This document shows positions 1-5,732 of a stretch of DNA of 9,436 nucleotides, piece by piece (position 1 is the stretch's first letter; every line of letters starts with the position of its first letter). The position numbers and the translations under genes are program-made. Under the pieces are notes generated by a model. The model was not told the DNA's origin, searched no databases, and saw nothing but the letters and a program-made list of their open reading frames with translations. Source of the stretch: Bacteroidales bacterium. GTDB taxonomy: Bacteria > Bacteroidota > Bacteroidia > Bacteroidales > WCHB1-69. The stretch lies in assembly GCA_017618435.1 (NCBI GenBank), contig JAFZUH010000120.1:1-9436 (forward strand), in the 5' to 3' direction.

Positions 1-1
1 A

Positions 2-418
2 GGGTGGTCGGTTGGAGTTAGTTTTGCTAAATATATTGAGCCCATAGATCATTGGTTAGCATTCTTTATTTTGTTATTCATCGGTGGAAAAATGATTGTC
101 GAAAACTTGAAAAAAAACGAGGAAGATATGACAAAAGAACTTAATGCACAGTATTTCACCTTTAAAAGGCTGATGATTTTGTCCATTGCCACCAGCATAG
201 ATGCTTTGGCAACAGGATTGATATTTGTCGGTCATGACAATGAAATTTGGTGGGCAATAGCAATAATAGGAATAGTCAGTTTTCTGTTTTCTATATTAGG
301 TTCTTTGATTGGCTCTTATTGTAGAAATCGTTTTACATTCAACAAATGGGAGTTGATTGGAGGTCTCATCTTGATTGCAATTGGAACAAAAATATTGATA
401 GAACATTTATTTTTTTAA
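2..418 (+). CDS. mntP: Manganese efflux pump MntP, 3' part (5' end outside window)
   Basis: This is the C-terminal part (138 codons) of a small inner-membrane Mn(II) exporter of the MntP/YebN family. The family is about 190 residues, so roughly the first quarter lies upstream of the window. The frame is open from base 2 and reads GWSVGVSFAKYIEPIDHW, then LLFIGGKMIVEN, which matches the end of the first of the two internal DUF204 repeats. The second repeat follows a short charged loop and carries the family's ATSIDA motif, whose Asp is encoded at 200-202. It ends with a glycine-rich GGLILIAIGTKILIEH helix, as expected. An internal TTG at 71 is not the start, because conserved sequence continues upstream of it. 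glyS begins 17 bases after the stop, so the two are probably cotranscribed. Any Mn-responsive riboswitch or promoter would be outside the window. The family call is confident; the substrate is inferred from the family. Confidence 0.9.
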   Translation, partial: GWSVGVSFAKYIEPIDHWLAFFILLFIGGKMIVENLKKNEEDMTKELNAQYFTFKRLMILSIATSIDALATGLIFVGHDNEIWWAIAIIGIVSFLFSILGSLIGSYCRNRFTFNKWELIGGLILIAIGTKILIEHLFF

Positions 419-435
419 TAATATAAGAAAGAACA

Positions 436-1959
436 ATGGCCAATAATGAAGATTTGTTTAAAAAGATAACGGCACATGCCAAAGAATATGGTTTTATATT
501 TCCGTCAAGTGAAATATATGATGGATTGAGTGCAGTGTACGATTATGGACAATTGGGTGTTGAATTGAAAAACAATATTAAACAATATTGGTGGAAAGCA
601 ATGGTACAGATGCACGAGAATATTGTCGGTATAGACAGTGCTATTTTTATGCACCCAACCACATGGAAAGCGTCTGGACACGTTGATGCTTTCAACGACC
701 CGATGATTGACAATAAAGATTCAAAAAAACGTTATCGGGCAGACAATCTCATAGAAGATTATCTGCAAAAAATTGAAGATAAAATCAATAAAGAAGTAGA
801 AAAAGCCTCCAAGCGTTTTGAAAACTTTGACGAAAAGATGTTCCGTTCGACCAATCAACGGGTATTGGAATATCAGGCTAAGATAGATGACATTAATGGG
901 CGTTTCCAAAAAGCAATGATAGACAATGATTTGCAGGGAATCAAAGCCTTGATAGAAGAATTGGGCATTGTTTGTCCTATCTCTGGTTCTAGAAATTGGA
1001 CAGATGTACGTCAGTTCAACTTGATGTTTGCTACACAAATGGGGTCTACTGCAGAGGGAGCAGATACTATTTATTTGCGTCCGGAAACTGCACAGGGTAT
1101 TTTTGTCAATTTTCTCAATGTTCAAAAAACGGGACGTATGAAAATACCTTTTGGAATTGCTCAAATCGGAAAGGCTTTTAGAAATGAAATAGTTGCACGT
1201 CAGTTTATTTTCAGAATGAGAGAATTTGAACAAATGGAAATGCAATTTTTCGTTCGTCCGGGCGAGGAACTCAAATGGTTTGCCTTTTGGAAAGAAGAAC
1301 GCATGAAATGGCATAAATCATTGGGAATAAAAGAAACAAAATATCGTTTTCATGACCATGAAAAATTGGCTCATTATGCCAATGCCGCAACAGATATTGA
1401 ATTTGAATTTCCTTTTGGTTTTAAAGAATTGGAAGGCATTCATTCCCGTACAGATTTTGATTTGAGTGCCCATCAAACCTATTCGGGCAAAAAAATGCAA
1501 TATTTTGATGCTGAACTCAATGAAAGTTATGTTCCTTATGTTGTGGAAACATCAATAGGTTTGGATAGAATGTTTTTGGCGGTGCTAAGCAATGCTTATA
1601 CAGAAGAAAAGTTGGAAGACGGTTCAGACCGTGTAGTGTTGAATATTCCGCCATTTTTGGCACCGTATAAATTTGCGGTATTGCCTCTTGTTAAAAAGGA
1701 CGGAATGCCGGAAAAAGCAAGAGAAATTTTGGCTTCTTTGCAAGAAGATTATAATTGTCAATATGATGAAAAAGATGCCATTGGCAGACGTTATCGCCGT
1801 CAAGATGCTATTGGAACACCTTTCTGTATTACGGTTGACAATCAAACATTGGAAGACAATACGGTAACGATTCGTTATCGGGATACAATGACCCAAGACA
1901 GAGTGTCTGTTGAAGAATTGCCGCAAATTGCAAACCGTTTATTAAAAAATAAAAGATAA
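436..1959 (+). CDS. glyS: Glycine--tRNA ligase, single-chain alpha2 type
   Basis: This cytoplasmic class II aminoacyl-tRNA synthetase joins glycine to tRNA-Gly using ATP. It has 507 residues, normal for the homodimeric type found in Bacteroidota, archaea and eukaryotes and unlike the alpha2beta2 enzyme of E. coli. The start at 436 gives the usual N-terminus, with the conserved YGFIFPSSEIYDGL and YDYGQLGVELKNN segments close behind. A charged, probably helical insertion covers about residues 104-175. Residues 213-221 (YLRPETAQG) form the glycine/ATP site. Motif 2 begins with FRNE at 248-251 and continues into REFEQMEMQFF. Motif 3 has GLDR at 375-378. The rest, from about residue 400, is the anticodon-binding domain (PPFLAPYKFAVLPL). 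The CPISG segment near residue 180 lacks the second Cys of the zinc-ligand pair seen in some relatives. Upstream there is only a weak purine stretch (AAGAAAG). folA starts 4 bases after the stop. Confidence 0.97.
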   Translation: MANNEDLFKKITAHAKEYGFIFPSSEIYDGLSAVYDYGQLGVELKNNIKQYWWKAMVQMHENIVGIDSAIFMHPTTWKASGHVDAFNDPMIDNKDSKKRYRADNLIEDYLQKIEDKINKEVEKASKRFENFDEKMFRSTNQRVLEYQAKIDDINGRFQKAMIDNDLQGIKALIEELGIVCPISGSRNWTDVRQFNLMFATQMGSTAEGADTIYLRPETAQGIFVNFLNVQKTGRMKIPFGIAQIGKAFRNEIVARQFIFRMREFEQMEMQFFVRPGEELKWFAFWKEERMKWHKSLGIKETKYRFHDHEKLAHYANAATDIEFEFPFGFKELEGIHSRTDFDLSAHQTYSGKKMQYFDAELNESYVPYVVETSIGLDRMFLAVLSNAYTEEKLEDGSDRVVLNIPPFLAPYKFAVLPLVKKDGMPEKAREILASLQEDYNCQYDEKDAIGRRYRRQDAIGTPFCITVDNQTLEDNTVTIRYRDTMTQDRVSVEELPQIANRLLKNKR

Positions 1960-1963
1960 TATA

Positions 1964-2470
1964 ATGATATACAATAATTTAAATATGATAGTTGCCATCG
2001 GCAACAACAATGAAATCGGTCGGAAAAATGAATTGCTCTGTCATTTGCCTAACGATTTGAAATGGTTTAAAAAAGTTACCATGGGGGCAACTGTATTGAT
2101 GGGAGAAAATACCTATCAGTCTTTGCCGCACAAACCACTTTCGGGAAGAAAAAATATTGTTTTGGCTGCCAACGAAATGCAACGCTATGCGGCTTGCTAT
2201 ATGGCACATTCCATTGATGAGGCTTTGCGTTTGATAGAAAAGGAAGAAAAAGTCTTTGTAATGGGAGGTGCTTCGGTGTATAGGCAATTTTTCCCCATGA
2301 TTTCAACGTTGTATTTGACAAGAATACATGCCGATTTTCCTGATGCTGATGCTTTTTTCCCGAATTTTGATGTTTCGGAATGGAATTTGCAAGAGGAAAT
2401 AAAATGTAAGGCAGACGAAAAACACCCTTATGATTATACATTTTGTGTTTATAAACGAAAAAATATTTGA
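1964..2470 (+). CDS. folA: Dihydrofolate reductase
   Basis: This cytoplasmic enzyme reduces dihydrofolate to tetrahydrofolate with NADPH, supplying cofactor for thymidylate, purine and glycine/serine metabolism. It has 168 residues, the usual length. Visible family features are IVAIGNNNEIG at the N-terminus, the catalytic acid D31 in LPNDLKWFK (E. coli D27), MGENTYQSL at 46-54, GRKNIVL with R62 (E. coli R57, folate glutamate tail), the GG pair at 101-102 for the cofactor, and T119 (E. coli T113). Two positions differ from the E. coli enzyme: C26 stands where W22 would be, and E48 where R44 would be. The ATG at 1964 gives seven residues before the conserved IVAI. The ATG at 1985 is a possible alternative, though it would leave almost no residue before the first strand. 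The gene lies 4 bases after glyS and 2 bases before the next start, so it is embedded in the operon. Confidence 0.95.
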   Translation: MIYNNLNMIVAIGNNNEIGRKNELLCHLPNDLKWFKKVTMGATVLMGENTYQSLPHKPLSGRKNIVLAANEMQRYAACYMAHSIDEALRLIEKEEKVFVMGGASVYRQFFPMISTLYLTRIHADFPDADAFFPNFDVSEWNLQEEIKCKADEKHPYDYTFCVYKRKNI

Positions 2471-2472
2471 AT

Positions 2473-3030
2473 ATGAAAAAAGGATTTTTGACAATGGTTT
2501 GTGTTTTATCCATTTTAGGTAGCCTAATGGCTCAAAAAACACAATACAATGATTTTCCCAATATGCCTATTGATGAAAACACCAAATTGGTTTCTTATAG
2601 GGAGGTAGTGCAACAACCGGGTAGTTCAACTGTTTTGTATGATAGGGCAGTAAAGTGGGCTAATGGTTATTTTAGCAATCCTATGGTGGCGATAAAAAAA
2701 GCCGACAAAGACAATACAACGTTGGTCTGTGAGTCTAATATAAAAATCAGCACATTGACCAAAGACGGAAAAACTTTTCAGGCTGCCGGTTTTGTATATT
2801 ACACTTTGACCATAGAGGCTAAAGAAAACCGTTATCGTTACACGATTACAGATATTTACAAAAAAGAATCCGCCCGATTCCCGATAGAAAAATGGTTGGA
2901 CCAATCACGTCCCGAATGGACAGTTGTACGTTATGACCATTTGCATCAAATAGATGAAGCCGTCCATAAAGTGATAGCGGCATTAAAAGAAGGTATGCTT
3001 CCTGAAAAAGTTATTGTAGATGAGTGGTAG
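2473..3030 (+). CDS. Small exported protein, DUF4468-like
   Basis: This 185-residue protein is probably exported and its function is unknown. Residues 1-20 form a typical signal peptide: MKK, then a hydrophobic run ending SLMA, with likely cleavage before Q21. There is no lipobox Cys at that site, so type I cleavage to the periplasm is expected. The mature part has LYDRAVKWANGYF, a segment of alternating polar strands around ESNIKIS, then YYTLTIEAKENRYRYTITDIY. That arrangement resembles the DUF4468 (TBP-like fold) domain common in secreted Bacteroidota proteins. I make this assignment from memory of the pattern, so it is moderate. I chose the ATG at 2473 over an upstream in-frame TTG at 2467 because it gives a clean Met-Lys-Lys signal peptide and does not overlap the folA stop. 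The 3' end overlaps clpS by 11 bases, so translation of the two may be coupled. Confidence 0.8.
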   Translation: MKKGFLTMVCVLSILGSLMAQKTQYNDFPNMPIDENTKLVSYREVVQQPGSSTVLYDRAVKWANGYFSNPMVAIKKADKDNTTLVCESNIKISTLTKDGKTFQAAGFVYYTLTIEAKENRYRYTITDIYKKESARFPIEKWLDQSRPEWTVVRYDHLHQIDEAVHKVIAALKEGMLPEKVIVDEW

Positions 3031-3313
3031 TTCACAATATAAAGCACAAGAGGCTTATCAAGAGGCAGTGTTGGAAGATTCGCCTTACGTATTGTGGTTG
3101 ATAAATGATGATTACAATACTTTTGATTTTGTAATAGATACTTTAATGGAGTTGTGCAAGCATACTTATGAACAGGCTCTGCAATGTGCCTTTATTACAC
3201 ATACTGCAGGCAAATGCGATGTCTTTACCGCTTCGTATGAAGAGGTGCGAAAAATCGCCCAAATAATGCTTAATCGGGGTCTAACGGTTAAAATAAACAA
3301 GGCGGACTATTAA
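3020..3313 (+). CDS. clpS: ATP-dependent Clp protease adaptor ClpS
   Basis: This 97-residue cytoplasmic adaptor should deliver proteins with N-degron residues to a Clp ATPase-ClpP protease. The ClpS core runs from about residue 22 to 95: YVLWLINDD with N29, D30 and D31, then FDFVIDTLMELCKHTYEQALQC, then H61 in the HTAGK segment. By alignment with E. coli ClpS (N34, D35, D36, H66) these residues bind the alpha-amino group of the substrate. The hydrophobic gate positions differ: F35 stands for M40 and A57 for M62. The C-terminus ends in GLTVKI and lacks the E. coli tail, as I recall for Bacteroidota homologues. The start overlaps the preceding gene by 11 bases with no Shine-Dalgarno, suggesting coupled translation. 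The last codons and stop lie within a terminator hairpin. No clpA or clpC gene is in view, so the partner ATPase is inferred. Confidence 0.92.
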   Translation: MSGSSQYKAQEAYQEAVLEDSPYVLWLINDDYNTFDFVIDTLMELCKHTYEQALQCAFITHTAGKCDVFTASYEEVRKIAQIMLNRGLTVKINKADY

Positions 3314-3330
3314 GTCCGCCTTTGTGTTTT
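3299..3330 (+). terminator. Intrinsic terminator after clpS, possibly bidirectional
   Basis: Bases 3299-3308 (AAGGCGGACT) pair perfectly with 3313-3322 (AGTCCGCCTT) around a 4-base ATTA loop. A T-rich stretch, TGTGTTTT, follows. The clpS stop codon (3311-3313) lies in the loop and first stem base, so the last clpS codons form the left arm. Read on the other strand, the hairpin is followed by TTGTTTATTTT. It could therefore also stop leftward transcription from the envelope gene pair. Confidence 0.88.
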
Positions 3331-3331
3331 C

Positions 3332-3532
3332 TTACAATTCAAATTCTTTCTGCCTTTCTTTGCGATGAAATTTCCATGCGATAATATCAATTTTCGGCAA
3401 AAAATTATACAACGAATGTGTCAAAATAGTCCATTCGCTTTGAATGTGACAATGAAATAAATCAGGGAAAGGCACAGCCAATACATAAAGTACCGATATG
3501 TATAAAAGTTTTATCGGATAATATTTTATAAT
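3332..3532 (-). CDS. Possible small hypothetical ORF without an ATG, in the -1 frame after the transglycosylase
   Basis: After the transglycosylase stop (3528-3526), an open frame continues on the same strand, shifted by -1, to a TAA at 3332. It encodes about 66 residues that look protein-like: a hydrophobic stretch LLYISVLYVLAVPFPDLF, then a region with SEWTIL, NFLPKIDIIAWKF and a basic end HRKERQKEFEL. No ATG exists in this frame. Possible starts are ATT at 3532, TTG at 3481, or a TTG at 3643 deep inside the transglycosylase gene. The frame could also be entered by a -1 slip on the six-A run at 3532-3537. It could be a rare-start gene, a frameshift product, a decayed gene or chance. I do not recognise a family. 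The rest of the gap between the convergent operons holds only the clpS terminator. Confidence 0.3.
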   Translation of the reverse strand: MIKYYPIKLLYISVLYVLAVPFPDLFHCHIQSEWTILTHSLYNFLPKIDIIAWKFHRKERQKEFEL

Positions 3533-4500
3533 TTTTTCAGCAATTCGTTGCTGTTGTGCTGAGTTTGTGCCTTGTCGGTGTTGGGTATGGCTATATAATA
3601 TGTTGTATGTGATTTGTTTTCCAATTTGTCTGAAATCAACCAAGGGTTTAGTCTTTTCAGTTCCTTGTAGGAGATGCCTTGCTGTAAAGCGAAATCCGTC
3701 AAATTATTGATAGAGGTATCCACTTTGATGTTTGTAGTGGAAAATGGTTGGTATAAATCGGCGTATCTTAAAAAAATACCATATTGTTGTGGGGCTTGCA
3801 TAAGTATTTTCACCGCTAAAATACGAAAAACATATCTTGCCGTTTCTTCTTTGAATAGCAAATCCCAATAATTTTTGGTATGTTGCTGCGTACTTGTTTT
3901 TTTGTATCCTCCATCACCCATATTATAAGCGGCAGCGGCGGCAGTCCAAGAACCTTGTTGGGCTTTGGATTGTTTGAGATATTTACAAGCGGCTTCTGTT
4001 GATTGGACAATGTCGCGTCTTCGGTCTATATCTGCAGAAATTTCCAAGCCAAAATTCAGACCTGTTTCTTTCATTATTTGCCAATAGCCGACTGCTTTGG
4101 CTGGTGAAACGGCATTGGTAAGTCCGCTTTCAATAACTGCCAAATATTTGAAATCTTCAGGAATGCCGTTTTTTTTCAATATGGGTTCTATTATAGGAAA
4201 AAACCGATAAGCCCGCTTGAAATATAACAACAGATTGGATTGCCAATATAAATTGACCATCAATTCCCGGTCCAGAGCTTCCCTTATATCTTCTCTGTCA
4301 ATAGGAACAACTTCGCCGCAAAATAGCAAACTATCCGGCATAGGCGGAGATAATAATTGATATTTTGTGTTGAAAGTTTTTTTGAAATCGTCTTCTGTTG
4401 GGGAGTTTTGATGTTGGGGGGCAGAGGTTGAGAGCAAAACCAATATCAATACGGCAAGTAACCCTATTATCGAACAGAAGATTATGTATTTGTATTTCAT
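3526..4500 (-). CDS. Membrane-anchored lytic transglycosylase, MltD-like (GH23) with weak LysM-like C-terminus
   Basis: This 324-residue enzyme is predicted to cleave the MurNAc-GlcNAc bond of peptidoglycan, leaving 1,6-anhydroMurNAc ends. Residues 5-24 form one hydrophobic segment, an uncleaved anchor or signal peptide. There is no convincing lipobox. The SLT/GH23 domain covers about 90-235. The catalytic acid is E124 in AVIESG, followed by AVSPAKAVGYWQIM at 130-143, the DRRRD and STEAACKYLK segments at 159-175, and AAAAAYNMGDGG ending near residue 198. All of these are standard positions for Bacteroidota MltD-type enzymes. Residues about 258-306 (NNLTDFALQQGISYKELKRLNPWL) look like one diverged LysM peptidoglycan-binding repeat. 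The ATG lies one base after the stop of the upstream transferase gene, so the two should be cotranscribed and probably translationally coupled. The gene ends CTG AAA AAA TTA TAA, an A-run beside the odd downstream frame. The family is sure; the exact cellular role is not. Confidence 0.93.
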   Translation of the reverse strand: MKYKYIIFCSIIGLLAVLILVLLSTSAPQHQNSPTEDDFKKTFNTKYQLLSPPMPDSLLFCGEVVPIDREDIREALDRELMVNLYWQSNLLLYFKRAYRFFPIIEPILKKNGIPEDFKYLAVIESGLTNAVSPAKAVGYWQIMKETGLNFGLEISADIDRRRDIVQSTEAACKYLKQSKAQQGSWTAAAAAYNMGDGGYKKTSTQQHTKNYWDLLFKEETARYVFRILAVKILMQAPQQYGIFLRYADLYQPFSTTNIKVDTSINNLTDFALQQGISYKELKRLNPWLISDKLENKSHTTYYIAIPNTDKAQTQHNSNELLKKL

Positions 4501-4501
4501 T

Positions 4502-5563
4502 TTATTCTTTGTCTGTATTTTTTAGTGAAATTCCAAACAAAAAGCCGAATACAGCCAACACGTATATTACTCCGATGATATATGTTGTAAGGGTATGATA
4601 TGTTAATATACAATAAACTATCAAACCTGCCGATAGGGTGAGTAGCAAATAGAATGGAGCAACCCATTTTTGTGACCAACCGGCATATACTAAATGGTGG
4701 GTTGTATGACCTTTGTCGCCTTGAAAAGGTGAACGGTGTTTGGCTATTCTTTTGACAAACACCGTAATTGTATCGGTTAATGGAACAACGAAAACCAAGG
4801 CTATACATAGAATATGTTGCAACGAAACGTTTAATGTAACAGGTTCTGCAGGATTGTTCCATAAATACAGAATGCCAAAAATCGCCAACGTACACCCTAA
4901 AGTCATGCTTCCCACATCGCCCATATACATTTTAGAGGGATGCAGATTGTATCGTAGAAAACCGATAATGGAACAAATGAAACCTATCATTATCAATTTG
5001 TTTAAATCGGCAATGGTGTCATATCTTAGCAACAAAATGCTTCCCAATATGCCAATGGATACCATTGCCGTAACTCCGTCCATATTGTCTAACATATTCA
5101 AGGAATTGATAATGCCGACAACCCAAAGCAGTGTAATAAGATAATCTATTACCAATACATTGGTGAGGTGTATGTATATATTTCCGAATATCAAAGCGAT
5201 GGCGATGATAATTTGTACCGCAAATTTAACAGGAACTTTTGCATTGTGGAGGTCATCATACAAACCAATAATAAAAGCGGTAGTAATCGCACAAATAAGA
5301 ATGGATATAGTTAATCTTTCTTGCATACTGACGGGTGAATATTTCCAAAATACAAGATAAAACAGTATAGACCCCACAAAGCCCACCATAAAAGATATTC
5401 CACCGATAGTAGGTTTCTTTTTAACTTCCCATCGTTGAGAGCCCATGGGAGCGTCTTTGGCAAATTTGTTGCCCGAATACCGTAAAAGAAACCAATTGAC
5501 AAACAACGATATGCCTATTGTTATCAGACAGAAAACGATTAAATATAGAATAGAGAGATTCAT
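4502..5563 (-). CDS. Polyprenyl-phosphate sugar-1-phosphate transferase, WecA/TagO/MraY superfamily
   Basis: This 353-residue multi-pass inner-membrane enzyme should move a sugar-1-phosphate (GlcNAc-1-P in WecA/TagO) from a UDP-sugar to undecaprenyl phosphate, starting a surface glycan. About ten hydrophobic segments are visible. Superfamily motifs, in order, are KKPTIGGI at 49-56, LYDD at 101-104 (Mg-binding Asp pair 103-104), NSLNMLDNMDG at 153-163 (N156, D159, D162), the PSKMYMGDVGSMTLG segment at 209-223, and DTITVFVKR with RSPFQGDKGH at 277-286. The final loop reads GHTTHH (285-290) where WecA/TagO proteins normally have GHIHHR. SPFQGDKGH and the NxxNxxDxxDG motif favour the WecA/TagO branch over true MraY, but the donor sugar cannot be read from sequence. 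A Bacteroidota-type promoter lies just upstream, and the lytic transglycosylase gene starts one base downstream. Confidence 0.9.
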   Translation of the reverse strand: MNLSILYLIVFCLITIGISLFVNWFLLRYSGNKFAKDAPMGSQRWEVKKKPTIGGISFMVGFVGSILFYLVFWKYSPVSMQERLTISILICAITTAFIIGLYDDLHNAKVPVKFAVQIIIAIALIFGNIYIHLTNVLVIDYLITLLWVVGIINSLNMLDNMDGVTAMVSIGILGSILLLRYDTIADLNKLIMIGFICSIIGFLRYNLHPSKMYMGDVGSMTLGCTLAIFGILYLWNNPAEPVTLNVSLQHILCIALVFVVPLTDTITVFVKRIAKHRSPFQGDKGHTTHHLVYAGWSQKWVAPFYLLLTLSAGLIVYCILTYHTLTTYIIGVIYVLAVFGFLFGISLKNTDKE

Positions 5564-5595
5564 AAAAAATGATATAAAAAGAATTACCGATTTTA

Positions 5596-5625
5596 CAAAG
5601 GTATCATTTTATTTGTTTATACAAA
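5596..5625 (-). promoter_or_regulatory. Bacteroidota-type promoter for the transferase/transglycosylase pair
   Basis: On the minus strand, TTTG at 5625-5622 (-33 box) is followed after 18 bases by TACCTTTG at 5603-5596, an exact match to the Bacteroides -7 box TAnnTTTG. Initiation would fall near 5590, leaving a leader of roughly 25 bases before the ATG at 5563. That leader has no Shine-Dalgarno sequence and is A/T-rich, as is common in this phylum. Confidence 0.7.
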
Positions 5626-5688
5626 TCAGAAAAGATGAGAAAATAAAAATTATTTTAAAAAAAATGTAAAATGTGCCATAAAAACTTA

Positions 5689-5696
5689 TACTTTTG
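5689..5696 (+). promoter_or_regulatory. Putative -7 box of the korAB promoter
   Basis: TACTTTTG matches the Bacteroides -7 consensus TAnnTTTG. It sits 36 bases before the korA ATG at 5733, giving a likely start of transcription near 5703. No exact TTTG -33 box is present at the expected distance, around 5665-5672; the sequence there is AATGTAAAATGTG. The upstream stretch 5640-5670 is almost pure A/T and includes an AAAATAA/TTATTTT inverted repeat (5640-5646 with 5650-5656). Confidence 0.5.
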
Positions 5697-5732
5697 CAAC
5701 ATTATTTAGCAATAAAGTATTTGTTTATATAT

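Noticed and set aside
721..1314. A 197-codon open frame on the minus strand within glyS.
   Set aside because: It lies entirely antisense to a fully conserved synthetase gene. Its Phe/Ile/Cys-rich composition is what the complement of A-rich coding DNA gives, and I see no recognisable motif or upstream signals.
2076..2513. A 145-codon minus-strand frame overlapping folA and the start of the next gene.
   Set aside because: It is antisense to well-supported genes and has low-complexity, Phe/Lys/His/Gln-rich composition, so it is a shadow frame.
4740..5144. A 134-codon plus-strand frame inside the transferase gene.
   Set aside because: It is antisense to clear WecA/MraY motifs and has no protein features of its own.
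3020..5563. The clpS, transglycosylase and transferase neighbourhood as a possible defence or novel multi-gene system.
   Set aside because: Every gene belongs to a common housekeeping or envelope family, the two operons converge with a terminator between them, and no mobility or defence signatures are present.
5640..5656. A 7-bp inverted repeat AAAATAA/TTATTTT as a possible operator.
   Set aside because: It is pure A/T in an A/T-rich intergenic stretch, where such repeats arise easily by chance. I kept it only as a note in the promoter entry.
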